11,853 nt of DNA, from positions 1-11,853 of the forward strand of contig CADCUW010000493.1 in NCBI GenBank assembly GCA_902805985.1, given 5' to 3'. This DNA comes from an uncultured Rubrobacteraceae bacterium (GTDB taxonomy: Bacteria; Actinomycetota; Rubrobacteria; Rubrobacterales; Rubrobacteraceae). Numbering within the stretch: position 1 is the first letter of the stretch; each line of letters starts with the position of its first letter. The notes beneath the pieces were generated by a model. That model did not search any database, was not told where the DNA came from, and saw only the letters and a program-made list of their open reading frames with translations. This document shows positions 1 through 5,584 of this stretch, piece after piece. The position numbers and the translations under genes were made by a program.

Positions 1-50
1 TCGAAGAGCTTAGGGAGCAGATCACCCGCCTCGAACAGAAGATGGATTAG
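1..50 (+). CDS. 3' end of an unidentified gene (partial)
   Basis: An open frame enters from the left edge and ends at TAG (48-50). The visible residues are EELREQITRLEQKMD, a charged heptad-like stretch typical of a C-terminal coiled coil or amphipathic helix. The other two plus frames do not give a comparable gene end here. Too little is visible to assign a family. The frame is supported only by its helix-like composition and by the stop being followed by non-coding-looking sequence. Confidence 0.5.
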   Translation, partial: EELREQITRLEQKMD

Positions 51-52
51 TC

Positions 53-98
53 GAGCGCGGAGCGGCCTGTCGGCGCGCGTCGCCCCCGCTTTCCGCTC
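53..98 (+). terminator. imperfect hairpin after the partial gene, possible terminator
   Basis: Three bases after the stop, GAGCG (53-57) and AGCGG (61-65) can pair with CGCTC (94-98) and CCGCT (86-90), giving a two-part stem with a small internal loop and a long GC-rich loop. No T-run follows, so this is not a classical intrinsic terminator. The rest of the spacer up to 217 holds only a small palindrome (CCACC-GCC-GGTGG, 161-173) and an A6 run at 114-119; I see no gene in it. Confidence 0.2.
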
Positions 99-217
99 GT
101 GGGTGGTTCCCCCAAAAAAGCCGCTGAAACCGTCGTGTTGGCGTCCTGTGCTGAAGAGGCCCACCGCCGGTGGCGATAAGGCGGTCTAAAGCGTGAACCC
201 GCATTTACCCTGAGTCG

Positions 218-843
218 ATGAATCGAGAATGCGGGGTGACGCAGGTGACGAGCGAGGAGGTCGCAGATCTCTACTCGGGTCTGCTGGCACGGGGCGTCCA
301 GATCTGGGTGGATGGTGGCTGGGGAATCGACGCGTTGCTTGAGCGCCAGACTCGTCCTCACAAGGATCTTGACGCGATTGTCGCCTTGGAGAATTTGCGA
401 GTCCTCACTCAGTTTCTGAGCCGGCGCGGGTTCGCGCTCGAGGTGATCCAACCCGAGAACCGCTGGGCGCCCTGCCCCGAGCCGCTCGCTGCCCCGAGCC
501 GCTCGCCTTGATCGGGCGTGAGGGCCAGGCCGTGGAGGTCGCCACGGCATTCGTGCTCAAGGACGATTGGGGGCGCGAACTCGACTTTCACGTCGTGCGC
601 TTCGATGAGCGTGGTAATGGTTTGCCGGCCTGGACCAGCGACTTTGTCTTCCCTCCCGAAGCTTTCGCGGGTCTGGGAATCGTCGACAGTGCGAGCGTGC
701 GATGTCTGTCGGCGGAGACGCAGATGGTCACTCACACCGGCTATGCGCTTCAGGAGGGTGACGTTCGAGACTTGCGTCTCCTCCACGACCATCTCGGCAT
801 CGACTATCCCGACGAGGTCGCAGACCAGTTGTCGGCTCGGTAG
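218..843 (+). pseudogene. LnuA/ANT(2'')-like nucleotidyltransferase, frameshifted by a 17-bp duplication
   Basis: This family transfers a nucleotide to hydroxyls of lincosamide or aminoglycoside antibiotics, though many chromosomal members have unknown substrates. The first half carries the nucleotidyltransferase signature VDGGWGIDALL (residues 31-41) followed by HKDLD (48-52), the paired acidic metal ligands. The second half, in another frame, carries RELDFHVV with the third acidic residue and a C-terminal part (RCLSAETQMVTHTGY) that resembles LnuA-type proteins. The halves are separated by a perfect 17-bp tandem duplication. Deleting one copy joins them into a 202-residue protein reading ...WAPCPEPLALIGREG..., close to the usual family length. 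The start could be ATG 218 or GTG 245, which has GGGG about 8 bases upstream and gives a more typical N-terminus (MTSEEV). As read, the product would end early and lack the third catalytic acid. It may be a recent null allele, a phase-variable gene or a sequence error. Confidence 0.82.
473..506 (+). repeat. perfect 17-bp tandem duplication
   Basis: TGCCCCGAGCCGCTCGC occurs at 473-489 and again immediately at 490-506 with no mismatch. Seventeen is not a multiple of three, so the second copy shifts the nucleotidyltransferase frame. Removing 17 bases puts the downstream frame (from 508) exactly in register with the upstream frame (from 218). Confidence 0.97.
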
Positions 844-934
844 GCGTCGGCGCGATCCTAGATGAACCGGCGATGGAGTTGACCGGTCCGCTCGGCGTAA
901 TGGCGCCTGGTCGTCGGAGTCGTTAGCCTTTTCT

Positions 935-971
935 GCTCGAATCGTTCGAAGCAAGCGCTGGCAGAAGCCAG
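935..971. terminator. two small hairpins between convergent genes
   Basis: GCTCGAA (935-941) pairs with TTCGAAGC (945-952) with one bulged base. Next to it, CTGGC (958-962) pairs with GCCAG (967-971) around an AGAA loop. They lie between a plus-strand gene ending at 843 and a minus-strand gene ending at 992, where a bidirectional terminator is expected. Neither is followed by a clear T-run on either strand, so termination is a guess. Nothing else stands out in 844-991. Confidence 0.25.
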
Positions 972-991
972 ACCGATTCGCCAGACGCGCC

Positions 992-1318
992 TTAACTCCC
1001 GAGCAGGCGCCGGACCCAGCCGGGGAGGCCGCCGGGACCTTCTTGCGTGGCTCTTTTGTAGTCTTTCAGGTCGTCCGGGTGGACGGGGGCGCCGGACTCG
1101 CCGAGGAGGGCCCTGGCGTCCTCGAGGCGGGGGGGTGGGACGCCGGGAGGAAAGGTCGCTTCTACCATGAAGTCGTTGTTCCAGCGGACGCGGTAGATGC
1201 GCAGGCCGGCGAGCTCTCCCTCGTCGAAGCGGCGGTCGAGGTCCGCAGCGGCGGCGCGAGCCTCCTCCTCGCGGGCGAACTGGTAGCCCAAAGAGACGGG
1301 GTCTTCGCGGTCGGACAC
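992..1318 (-). CDS. hypothetical protein, 108 residues
   Basis: I do not recognise a family. The protein is soluble, with no signal peptide or membrane segment. It starts with a short acidic stretch, then an Ala/Glu/Arg-rich helix (about residues 13-35), then a probable beta portion (LRIYRVRWNNDFMVEATFPPG), then a Pro/Asp-rich segment and a Trp-containing helix near the end (GWVRRLLGS). The start is a GTG whose G is the last base of the TAG stop of the upstream metalloprotease gene (sequence TAGTG), so the two are probably translationally coupled and co-transcribed. The only functional hint is this link to a DUF2342 metalloprotease. The alternative open frame on the plus strand (1043-1321) is a high-GC shadow. 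Confidence 0.75.
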   Translation of the reverse strand: MSDREDPVSLGYQFAREEEARAAAADLDRRFDEGELAGLRIYRVRWNNDFMVEATFPPGVPPPRLEDARALLGESGAPVHPDDLKDYKRATQEGPGGLPGWVRRLLGS

Positions 1319-2340
1319 TAGAGCCCTTCCATCCTCGTCATCCAGAGCCCGGGGTCTCGCACCTCGGCCAGGTTCGGCAGGTTATCTGGGCCCTCCCAGA
1401 CGCGGTTGAGGCCATCCATGCCCTGGCGGCTGGCGACGGCGTCGGCGAAGCGCTCGCCGAGGCGGTACTGCTCCAGCTTCACGTCCATCCCGGTGAGGCG
1501 GAAGACGGCCGTCTCGAAGGGCGGGCGGTGGGCCCGGCTACGGGCCATCCTGTCCTTCAGGTACTCGTAGTGGGGCACGAGGTTCTTGCCGACGTTGTGC
1601 ATCACGAAGTCCGAGTAGCCCTCGATCACCGACATCGCCGCCTGCATCCTGTCGAATGAGACGCGTTGCTCGGGGCTCATCACGAGCTCCATCGATCGCC
1701 CGCCGGTCTTGAGGTTCGTCGAGAGACGCCGCACCGTCTCCCCCATGCCGAGGCGCTCGGAGAGCGGGCCTATGAGGCTCTCCAGCAGGCTCCCGAGGTG
1801 GCGGCGCAGCCAGGGGTACCCCTCGAATTGCAGGGCGTGGGTCATCTCGTGCAGCACGATCCAGAGCCGCAGCCCGTCCAGCGGAACCGCGAGCCTGCCC
1901 GCCGCCGCGGCTATGTTCCCGTCCAGAAAAAAGACCTTGCCCGGACCGTCGGCCACCTGCCGGGAGAGCAGGGGCCCCGTGTCGTACTGGCCGAGCACCC
2001 TGGATGAGAGAAAGCCCAGCAGCAGGCCCATCTGGGCCGTCAGCGTCGCCCCGCCCAGAGCCCAGGTGACGTTCCCGGCGCCCGAGGCCGCGCGTTTCAG
2101 GACGGGCTCCATCAGCGCGCCGAAGCCCTCGATGTTGAAGTCTATCCACTCCGTCCGGTCGGCCACCACGAGCCGGCGGGCGGCGTCCGTCCCGGGTGGA
2201 AGCTCGATCCCGGAGAAGTCCGAGAGGGGTCTCAGCGTCTCCTCGACGGCGGCGGGGTAGTCAAAGTCGGTTGCGGGCGCCCTCTCCGTGCGGGCGGCGA
2301 GGGTGACCGCTATCGCGCGGGCGGCGTTCCAGGAGATCAT
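1318..2340 (-). CDS. DUF2342 zinc-dependent metalloprotease (F420-associated family)
   Basis: This looks like a member of the actinobacterial zincin-like family DUF2342, often named 'coenzyme F420 biosynthesis associated protein'; its substrate is unknown. The zinc motif HEMTH is at residues 164-168, followed by the family-typical ALQFEGYPWLRRHL. A second conserved block (SPEQRVSFDRMQAAMSVIEGYSDFV) should supply a downstream acidic zinc ligand. The C-terminal block LEQYRLGERFADAV also fits. The length of 340 is near the usual range, and there is no signal peptide. The start is ATG at 2340, with a weak GAAGAG 8 bases upstream. That ATG also overlaps, as ATGA, the stop of a possible 9-codon upstream frame. 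The gene is divergent from tatA and shares one base with the downstream 108-residue gene. Family assignment is confident; the link to F420 is only inherited from the family name. Confidence 0.9.
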   Translation of the reverse strand: MISWNAARAIAVTLAARTERAPATDFDYPAAVEETLRPLSDFSGIELPPGTDAARRLVVADRTEWIDFNIEGFGALMEPVLKRAASGAGNVTWALGGATLTAQMGLLLGFLSSRVLGQYDTGPLLSRQVADGPGKVFFLDGNIAAAAGRLAVPLDGLRLWIVLHEMTHALQFEGYPWLRRHLGSLLESLIGPLSERLGMGETVRRLSTNLKTGGRSMELVMSPEQRVSFDRMQAAMSVIEGYSDFVMHNVGKNLVPHYEYLKDRMARSRAHRPPFETAVFRLTGMDVKLEQYRLGERFADAVASRQGMDGLNRVWEGPDNLPNLAEVRDPGLWMTRMEGL

Positions 2341-2366
2341 CGCGAAAGCTCTTCGTAGGCAAACAT
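2337..2366 (-). other. possible 9-residue upstream ORF
   Basis: ATG at 2366 opens a short frame, MFAYEELSR, whose TGA overlaps the metalloprotease ATG as ATGA. Its ATG lies exactly where a transcript from the TATACT box at 2373-2378 would begin, so it could be a leaderless upstream ORF that hands ribosomes to the main gene. It is too short for statistics, and translation is not shown. Confidence 0.25.
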
Positions 2367-2378
2367 GGTCTGAGTATA
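2367..2378 (-). promoter_or_regulatory. -10 box for the metalloprotease operon
   Basis: Read on the minus strand, TATACT (5 of 6 to TATAAT) at 2378-2373 is followed by six bases and then ATG at 2366, placing +1 on the A of that ATG. I see no good -35 hexamer at 16-18 bases. The AT-rich core (gtatata) stands out against the GC-rich surroundings. Confidence 0.4.
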
Positions 2379-2401
2379 TACGCTTCCACCGCGCGGCCCG
2401 A

Positions 2402-2437
2402 TTGTCCTTGTGGACCCCGCGGGTTATATTAGGTGCA
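2402..2437 (+). promoter_or_regulatory. sigma-70-type promoter of tatA, predicted leaderless
   Basis: TTGTCC (2402-2407, 4 of 6 to TTGACA) and TATATT (2425-2430, 5 of 6 to TATAAT) are separated by exactly 17 bases. With the -10 box ending at -7, +1 falls on 2437, the A of the tatA ATG. This predicts an mRNA without a 5' leader, and would rule out the in-frame GTG at 2410, which lies between the promoter elements. Confidence 0.6.
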
Positions 2438-2643
2438 TGTTAGGAGTCGGAGGCAGCGAGATAGTCGTGATAGGCCTGATCTTCCTGATCATCTTCGGCC
2501 CGGGCTCCCTCCCGAAGATGGCCCGCGACGTCGGCCGCTTCGTGAGCGAAGCCCGCCGCGCCGTGGATGACTTCAAGGAGGAGATCACCTCCGCCGCCGA
2601 CGATGACGACGACGAAGAGGACGACCGCCGCAAGAAGCGGTAG
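2437..2643 (+). CDS. tatA: Sec-independent (Tat) translocase subunit TatA
   Basis: TatA forms the pore-like part of the twin-arginine pathway, which exports folded proteins. The 68-residue product has the standard layout: a short N-terminus, one membrane helix (about residues 7-20, SEIVVIGLIFLIIF), the FGP hinge (20-22), an amphipathic helix starting SLPKMARDVGRFV with Arg/Asp/Glu-rich faces, and a very acidic then basic tail (Asp/Glu run, then RRKKR). ATG 2437 is chosen over GTG 2410 because the latter adds residues before the membrane helix that the family lacks and lies inside the promoter. No ribosome binding site at normal spacing precedes the ATG, which fits leaderless translation. TatC is not nearby. 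A clear Tat client, the sugar-binding lipoprotein, lies about 3 kb away. TatB or a TatA paralogue remains possible for so short a protein, but TatA is most likely. Confidence 0.9.
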   Translation: MLGVGGSEIVVIGLIFLIIFGPGSLPKMARDVGRFVSEARRAVDDFKEEITSAADDDDDEEDDRRKKR

Positions 2644-2751
2644 TTCCGGCTCTCTGGTTCTTATCTCTGCCGGGTAGCCTTCGGGACCCGCTCTTACACC
2701 TCCCTCTCTGAGATGACCGCCCCGTCGACGCTTCGGGGGACGCCGCTGAAA

Positions 2752-2768
2752 GGCCCCGAGAAGGGGCC
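2752..2768 (-). terminator. hairpin terminator of the transporter/exoribonuclease operon
   Basis: GGCCCC (2752-2757) pairs perfectly with GGGGCC (2763-2768) around a 5-base loop, 4 bases beyond the minus-strand gene ending at 2773. Read on the minus strand it is followed by TTTC, a short T-run consistent with a weak intrinsic terminator. A second possible stem, CCCCG (2720-2724) with CGGGG (2734-2738), could end tatA transcripts from the other side but lacks a T-run. The rest of 2644-2751 shows nothing I can name. Confidence 0.45.
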
Positions 2769-2772
2769 ATGC

Positions 2773-3660
2773 TCACTCGGGTACGTAGAGAGCGCGGCGG
2801 AGGGGGTTCTCGTGGTGGCTCCAGCCGCCGGGGCTGACGTTCGTCGTCGACTCCTGGTACATTGCCGCCCTGGCGTCGAGGTTGTCTATGAGGTGGACGA
2901 GGAGGGCTTCCATCGTCTTCGGGCGTTCGGGCGAGCCGTACTCCGTCTCGCCCTGGTGGGCAATGAGGAGGTGGGAGAGCCTGAGGCTCAGCTCCTCGGG
3001 GAAGCCGGGGAGCATGGCGATGTACTCGGACACTAGGCGTTCGCCCAGGACGACGTGGCCCAGGAGGCGGCCCACCGTCGTGTAGGCGAAGCCGCCCGCG
3101 TTCCAGGAGAGCTCGCGCACCTTACCGACGTCGTGGAAGATCGCCCCGAAGAGCAGGAGGTCGCGATCAACGGGGTAGATCTCCGCGAGCGAGCGCGCGA
3201 TCCGCGAGCAGCTGACCGAGTGCTCCAGGAGGCCGCCGATCCTCGCGTGGTGCATCCCCTTGGCTGCGGGCGCCTGGCAGAACGCCTCCCAGAACTCGGC
3301 GTCGGAGACCATCAGCTCGAAGAGCTGGCGGAGGTCCTCGTTCTCAAGGCTTCGGCCCACCGTCTCGAGCTCGGCGGCGAGCGCCCGGCGGTCCTGCTCG
3401 GTCGCGGGCAGGTAGTCCTCTTCGGCGACCTCATCCCTGCCCATCACGCGCAGGCTGTCCAGCTTCACCTGCAGCGTGCCGCGGTACTCGTGGGCCTGGC
3501 CCTCGACGTCCACGTAGGCCGTGCCCGGGATCTCCTGCATCAGGTCCTCCGGGAGACGGCCCCACATGCGGGCGTCGACGGAGCCCGTGCGGTCAACGAG
3601 CTTCAGGGAGAGGTAGGGGGTGCCGCGGCTATCCTTGCGGACCGCGGCATCCACCGCCAT
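2773..3660 (-). CDS. yhaM: YhaM-type 3'-5' exoribonuclease (OB fold + HD domain)
   Basis: YhaM-family proteins trim RNA (and single-stranded DNA) from the 3' end with metal ions held by an HD domain. An N-terminal OB-fold segment (GTPYLSLKLVDRTGSVDARMWG) is followed by a helical linker and an HD phosphohydrolase core: LLEHSVSCSRIA, FHDVGK with the His-Asp pair at residues 176-177, and the YhaM-like blocks LIAHQGETEYGSPERP and LIDNLDARAAMYQ. From ATG 3660 the product is 295 residues and lacks the first OB strand. Upstream in the same frame, codons back to 3735 read like family sequence (REIEPGRRLRSSF) but contain no ATG, GTG or TTG. A CTG at 3735, with AAGGG 5 bases before it, is the best candidate, giving about 320 residues, close to the usual 310-330. 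The frame begins just behind the MalG-type permease stop (3737), so it is probably the last gene of the sugar-transporter operon. Its role there is unknown. Confidence 0.88.
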   Translation of the reverse strand: MAVDAAVRKDSRGTPYLSLKLVDRTGSVDARMWGRLPEDLMQEIPGTAYVDVEGQAHEYRGTLQVKLDSLRVMGRDEVAEEDYLPATEQDRRALAAELETVGRSLENEDLRQLFELMVSDAEFWEAFCQAPAAKGMHHARIGGLLEHSVSCSRIARSLAEIYPVDRDLLLFGAIFHDVGKVRELSWNAGGFAYTTVGRLLGHVVLGERLVSEYIAMLPGFPEELSLRLSHLLIAHQGETEYGSPERPKTMEALLVHLIDNLDARAAMYQESTTNVSPGGWSHHENPLRRALYVPE

Positions 3661-3736
3661 AAAGCTAGAGCGTAGCCTCCGGCCGGGCTCGATCTCCCGG
3701 GCCCAGAGCTTCTCCCTCTGATGGCTCGTCTCCAGG

Positions 3737-4597
3737 TTAGCCCTTCACCGCACCGGCCGTCAGGCCCGAGACGATCCTGCGCTGGAAGATAAGGACCATG
3801 ATCACCAGCGGCACGGTGACGACCACCGCCGCAGCCGCCTGCGCCCCGTAGTCCGTCGTGTACTGGCTGGCGAAGTTCGGGATCACGACCGTCACAGGCT
3901 GGGTCTGGGGCGTTAGCAGGAACGTCGTCGCGAACAGGAACTCGTTCCAGGCAAAGATGAAAGTGAGGATCGCCGTCGTGAAGACCCCGGGGGCGGCGAG
4001 CGGCACTATCACCTTTCGGAAAGCCTGGATCGTCGTCGCCCCGTCCACCTTGGCCGCCTCTTCCAGGTCGCGCGGGAGTTCCCTAAAGAACGCGACCAGC
4101 AGCCAGACCGTAAGCGGCAGGGCGAAGACGACGTCCGTGATGATAACGGAGGCCAGGGTGTCGATGATGCCGAATGTGCTGAACTGGATGAACAGGGGGG
4201 CGATGATCGCGACGCCGGGGAAGAAGCTGATCGCGAGGATCAGCGTCATGATGATTCCCTTGAAGCCGAACCGGAGCCGGGCTATGGCGTAGGCCGCTAT
4301 GGCACCGAAGAACAGGCAGATCACGGTCGTCACCCCGGAGATGATGACGCTGTTTATGAGCGCCTGCTGGAAGGCGGCGTCGCCGAAGATCTGCGCGTAC
4401 TCCGAGCCGTTGGGGTTCTGGGGCAGCAGGGTCGGGGGCGACTGGAAGAGCTCGCCGCGGGTGATGATGCTCATCTTGAAGATCCAGATCAGGGGGAAGA
4501 TGCTCACCAGGACGAAGACCGTCAGGAACACGTAGAACAGGACCGCGCTGAGGGTCCCCTTCCCCGCGCCGCCCTTGGATGCCGTTGCGCTAGCCAT
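3737..4597 (-). CDS. sugar ABC transporter permease, MalG type
   Basis: This is an inner-membrane half of a carbohydrate importer of the MalG family. The 286 residues start with a Ser/Ala/Lys-rich cytoplasmic tail, then an N-terminal membrane helix (LFYVFLTVFVLVSIFPLIWI), a periplasmic loop that includes PPTLLP, and five further hydrophobic helices. The EAA loop that docks on the ATPase reads LEEAAKVDGATTIQAF, with EAA at residues 180-182. The start ATG lies 2 bases after the TAG of the MalF-type gene, and its ribosome binding site (GGAGG) lies inside that gene's last codons, so the two are tightly coupled. Substrate specificity cannot be read from this subunit; trehalose/maltose-like oligosaccharides are typical for the family. 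Confidence 0.95.
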   Translation of the reverse strand: MASATASKGGAGKGTLSAVLFYVFLTVFVLVSIFPLIWIFKMSIITRGELFQSPPTLLPQNPNGSEYAQIFGDAAFQQALINSVIISGVTTVICLFFGAIAAYAIARLRFGFKGIIMTLILAISFFPGVAIIAPLFIQFSTFGIIDTLASVIITDVVFALPLTVWLLVAFFRELPRDLEEAAKVDGATTIQAFRKVIVPLAAPGVFTTAILTFIFAWNEFLFATTFLLTPQTQPVTVVIPNFASQYTTDYGAQAAAAVVVTVPLVIMVLIFQRRIVSGLTAGAVKG

Positions 4598-4599
4598 CT

Positions 4600-5514
4600 C
4601 TACTCCTCCGTGGAGGTCTGCATTCCCAGACCGTAGATAAAGAACAGGGCCAGAAGGAACGACGTCACGAAGATAAAGACCGACGCCGCGTTACCCTGGG
4701 CAAACAGGAGCTGGCTTACCCTCACCGACTTGTAGACGAAGGTGGAGAGGGACTCCAGTTCCCTGTTGCTCATCGCCCAGAACAGGTCGAAGATCCTGTA
4801 CGAGTCGAGCGTGCGGAAGAGGACCGCGACCAGGATGGTGCCCTTGAGCAGCGGGAGCGTGATGCGGAAGAACCGCTGCAGGACGTTCGCCCCGTCGACC
4901 CTGGCTGCCTCGTACACGTCAGAGGAGATCGTCTGGAGCCCGGCGAGCAGGAGAAGGGCCATGAAGGGCGTGGTCTTCCAGACGTCCACGCCGATGGCCG
5001 CTATCAGGAGAAGCGTCCTGTCCGAGAGGATCGGCTGGCTGATGATGCCAAGCGTGTTGACGACGTAGTTGATGACGCCGACTTGATCCTGGAACATCAG
5101 CCGCCACATCACCGCGGAGATGACCGTCGGGAAGGCCCACGGCACGAGGATAGCCGCCCGGACCAGCCCCCTCCCGGCGAAGGCCTGGTTGATGGCGAGC
5201 GCGATGCCGAGCCCTATCAGGAACTCGAGCGCGACGCTTACGACCGTGAAGACCACGGTGTTGGTAAGGCCTTCGAGAAAGTCCGGGTTCTGGAACATCT
5301 CGACGTAGTTCGCCACGCCGACGAACGGACCCGTCTGGACGACGGTGGACTGCGTCAGGCTCAACACCACGGCGTACATGATCGGGAAAAACGCCACGAT
5401 CAGGATGATCAGGAGGGCCGGCAGCACCATGTAGTACGCCGTTCGTCGCTCCGGGTCACCGAACTCCCTCTTGAGGAAGCCCCCCCGGCGCTTCTTCTCT
5501 GCGGCTACGCTCAC
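4600..5514 (-). CDS. sugar ABC transporter permease, MalF type
   Basis: This is the other membrane subunit, 304 residues. A basic N-terminal tail (KKRRGGFLKREFG) leads into a first helix (MVLPALLIILIVAFFPIMYAV), then five more. It lacks the long extra periplasmic domain of enteric MalF, as is usual in actinobacteria. The EAA loop is YEAARVDGANVLQRF, with EAA at residues 202-204. The start is GTG at 5514, preceded at 6 bases by AGGTGG, a good ribosome binding site that fixes it. It follows the binding-protein gene after 70 bases containing a strong stem-loop and is followed at 2 bases by the MalG-type gene. Confidence 0.95.
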   Translation of the reverse strand: MSVAAEKKRRGGFLKREFGDPERRTAYYMVLPALLIILIVAFFPIMYAVVLSLTQSTVVQTGPFVGVANYVEMFQNPDFLEGLTNTVVFTVVSVALEFLIGLGIALAINQAFAGRGLVRAAILVPWAFPTVISAVMWRLMFQDQVGVINYVVNTLGIISQPILSDRTLLLIAAIGVDVWKTTPFMALLLLAGLQTISSDVYEAARVDGANVLQRFFRITLPLLKGTILVAVLFRTLDSYRIFDLFWAMSNRELESLSTFVYKSVRVSQLLFAQGNAASVFIFVTSFLLALFFIYGLGMQTSTEE

Positions 5515-5546
5515 AACGTCCCACCTCTCTCTGTTGTCGGCCCCGT

Positions 5547-5567
5547 CGGCGGGCGCCCGGCCCGCCG
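5547..5567 (-). other. stem-loop between binding-protein and permease genes
   Basis: CGGCGGGC (5547-5554) pairs perfectly with GCCCGCCG (5560-5567) around a GCCCG loop, an 8-bp all-GC stem 18 bases beyond the binding-protein stop. There is no T-run, so it is more likely an mRNA-stabilising or partial-termination element than a full terminator. Such structures are known to raise binding-protein levels over permease levels in sugar operons (the malE-malF spacer is the classic case); that role here is inferred. Confidence 0.55.
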
Positions 5568-5584
5568 GCGCGAATCCTCGCGGG

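Noticed and set aside
109..125. A T6 run on the minus strand as an intrinsic terminator.
   Set aside because: No complementary arms precede the run on that strand, and no minus-strand gene ends there.
508..843. A separate 111-residue protein starting at TTG 508.
   Set aside because: It is the second half of the broken nucleotidyltransferase; it has no ribosome site and aligns with the family's C-terminal half.
2410..2436. An upstream GTG start for tatA.
   Set aside because: It lies between the -35 and -10 boxes and adds residues that do not fit a TatA N-terminus.
3055..3675. A 206-codon plus-strand frame opposite the exoribonuclease.
   Set aside because: It is a shadow frame; the minus strand carries the HD and OB motifs.
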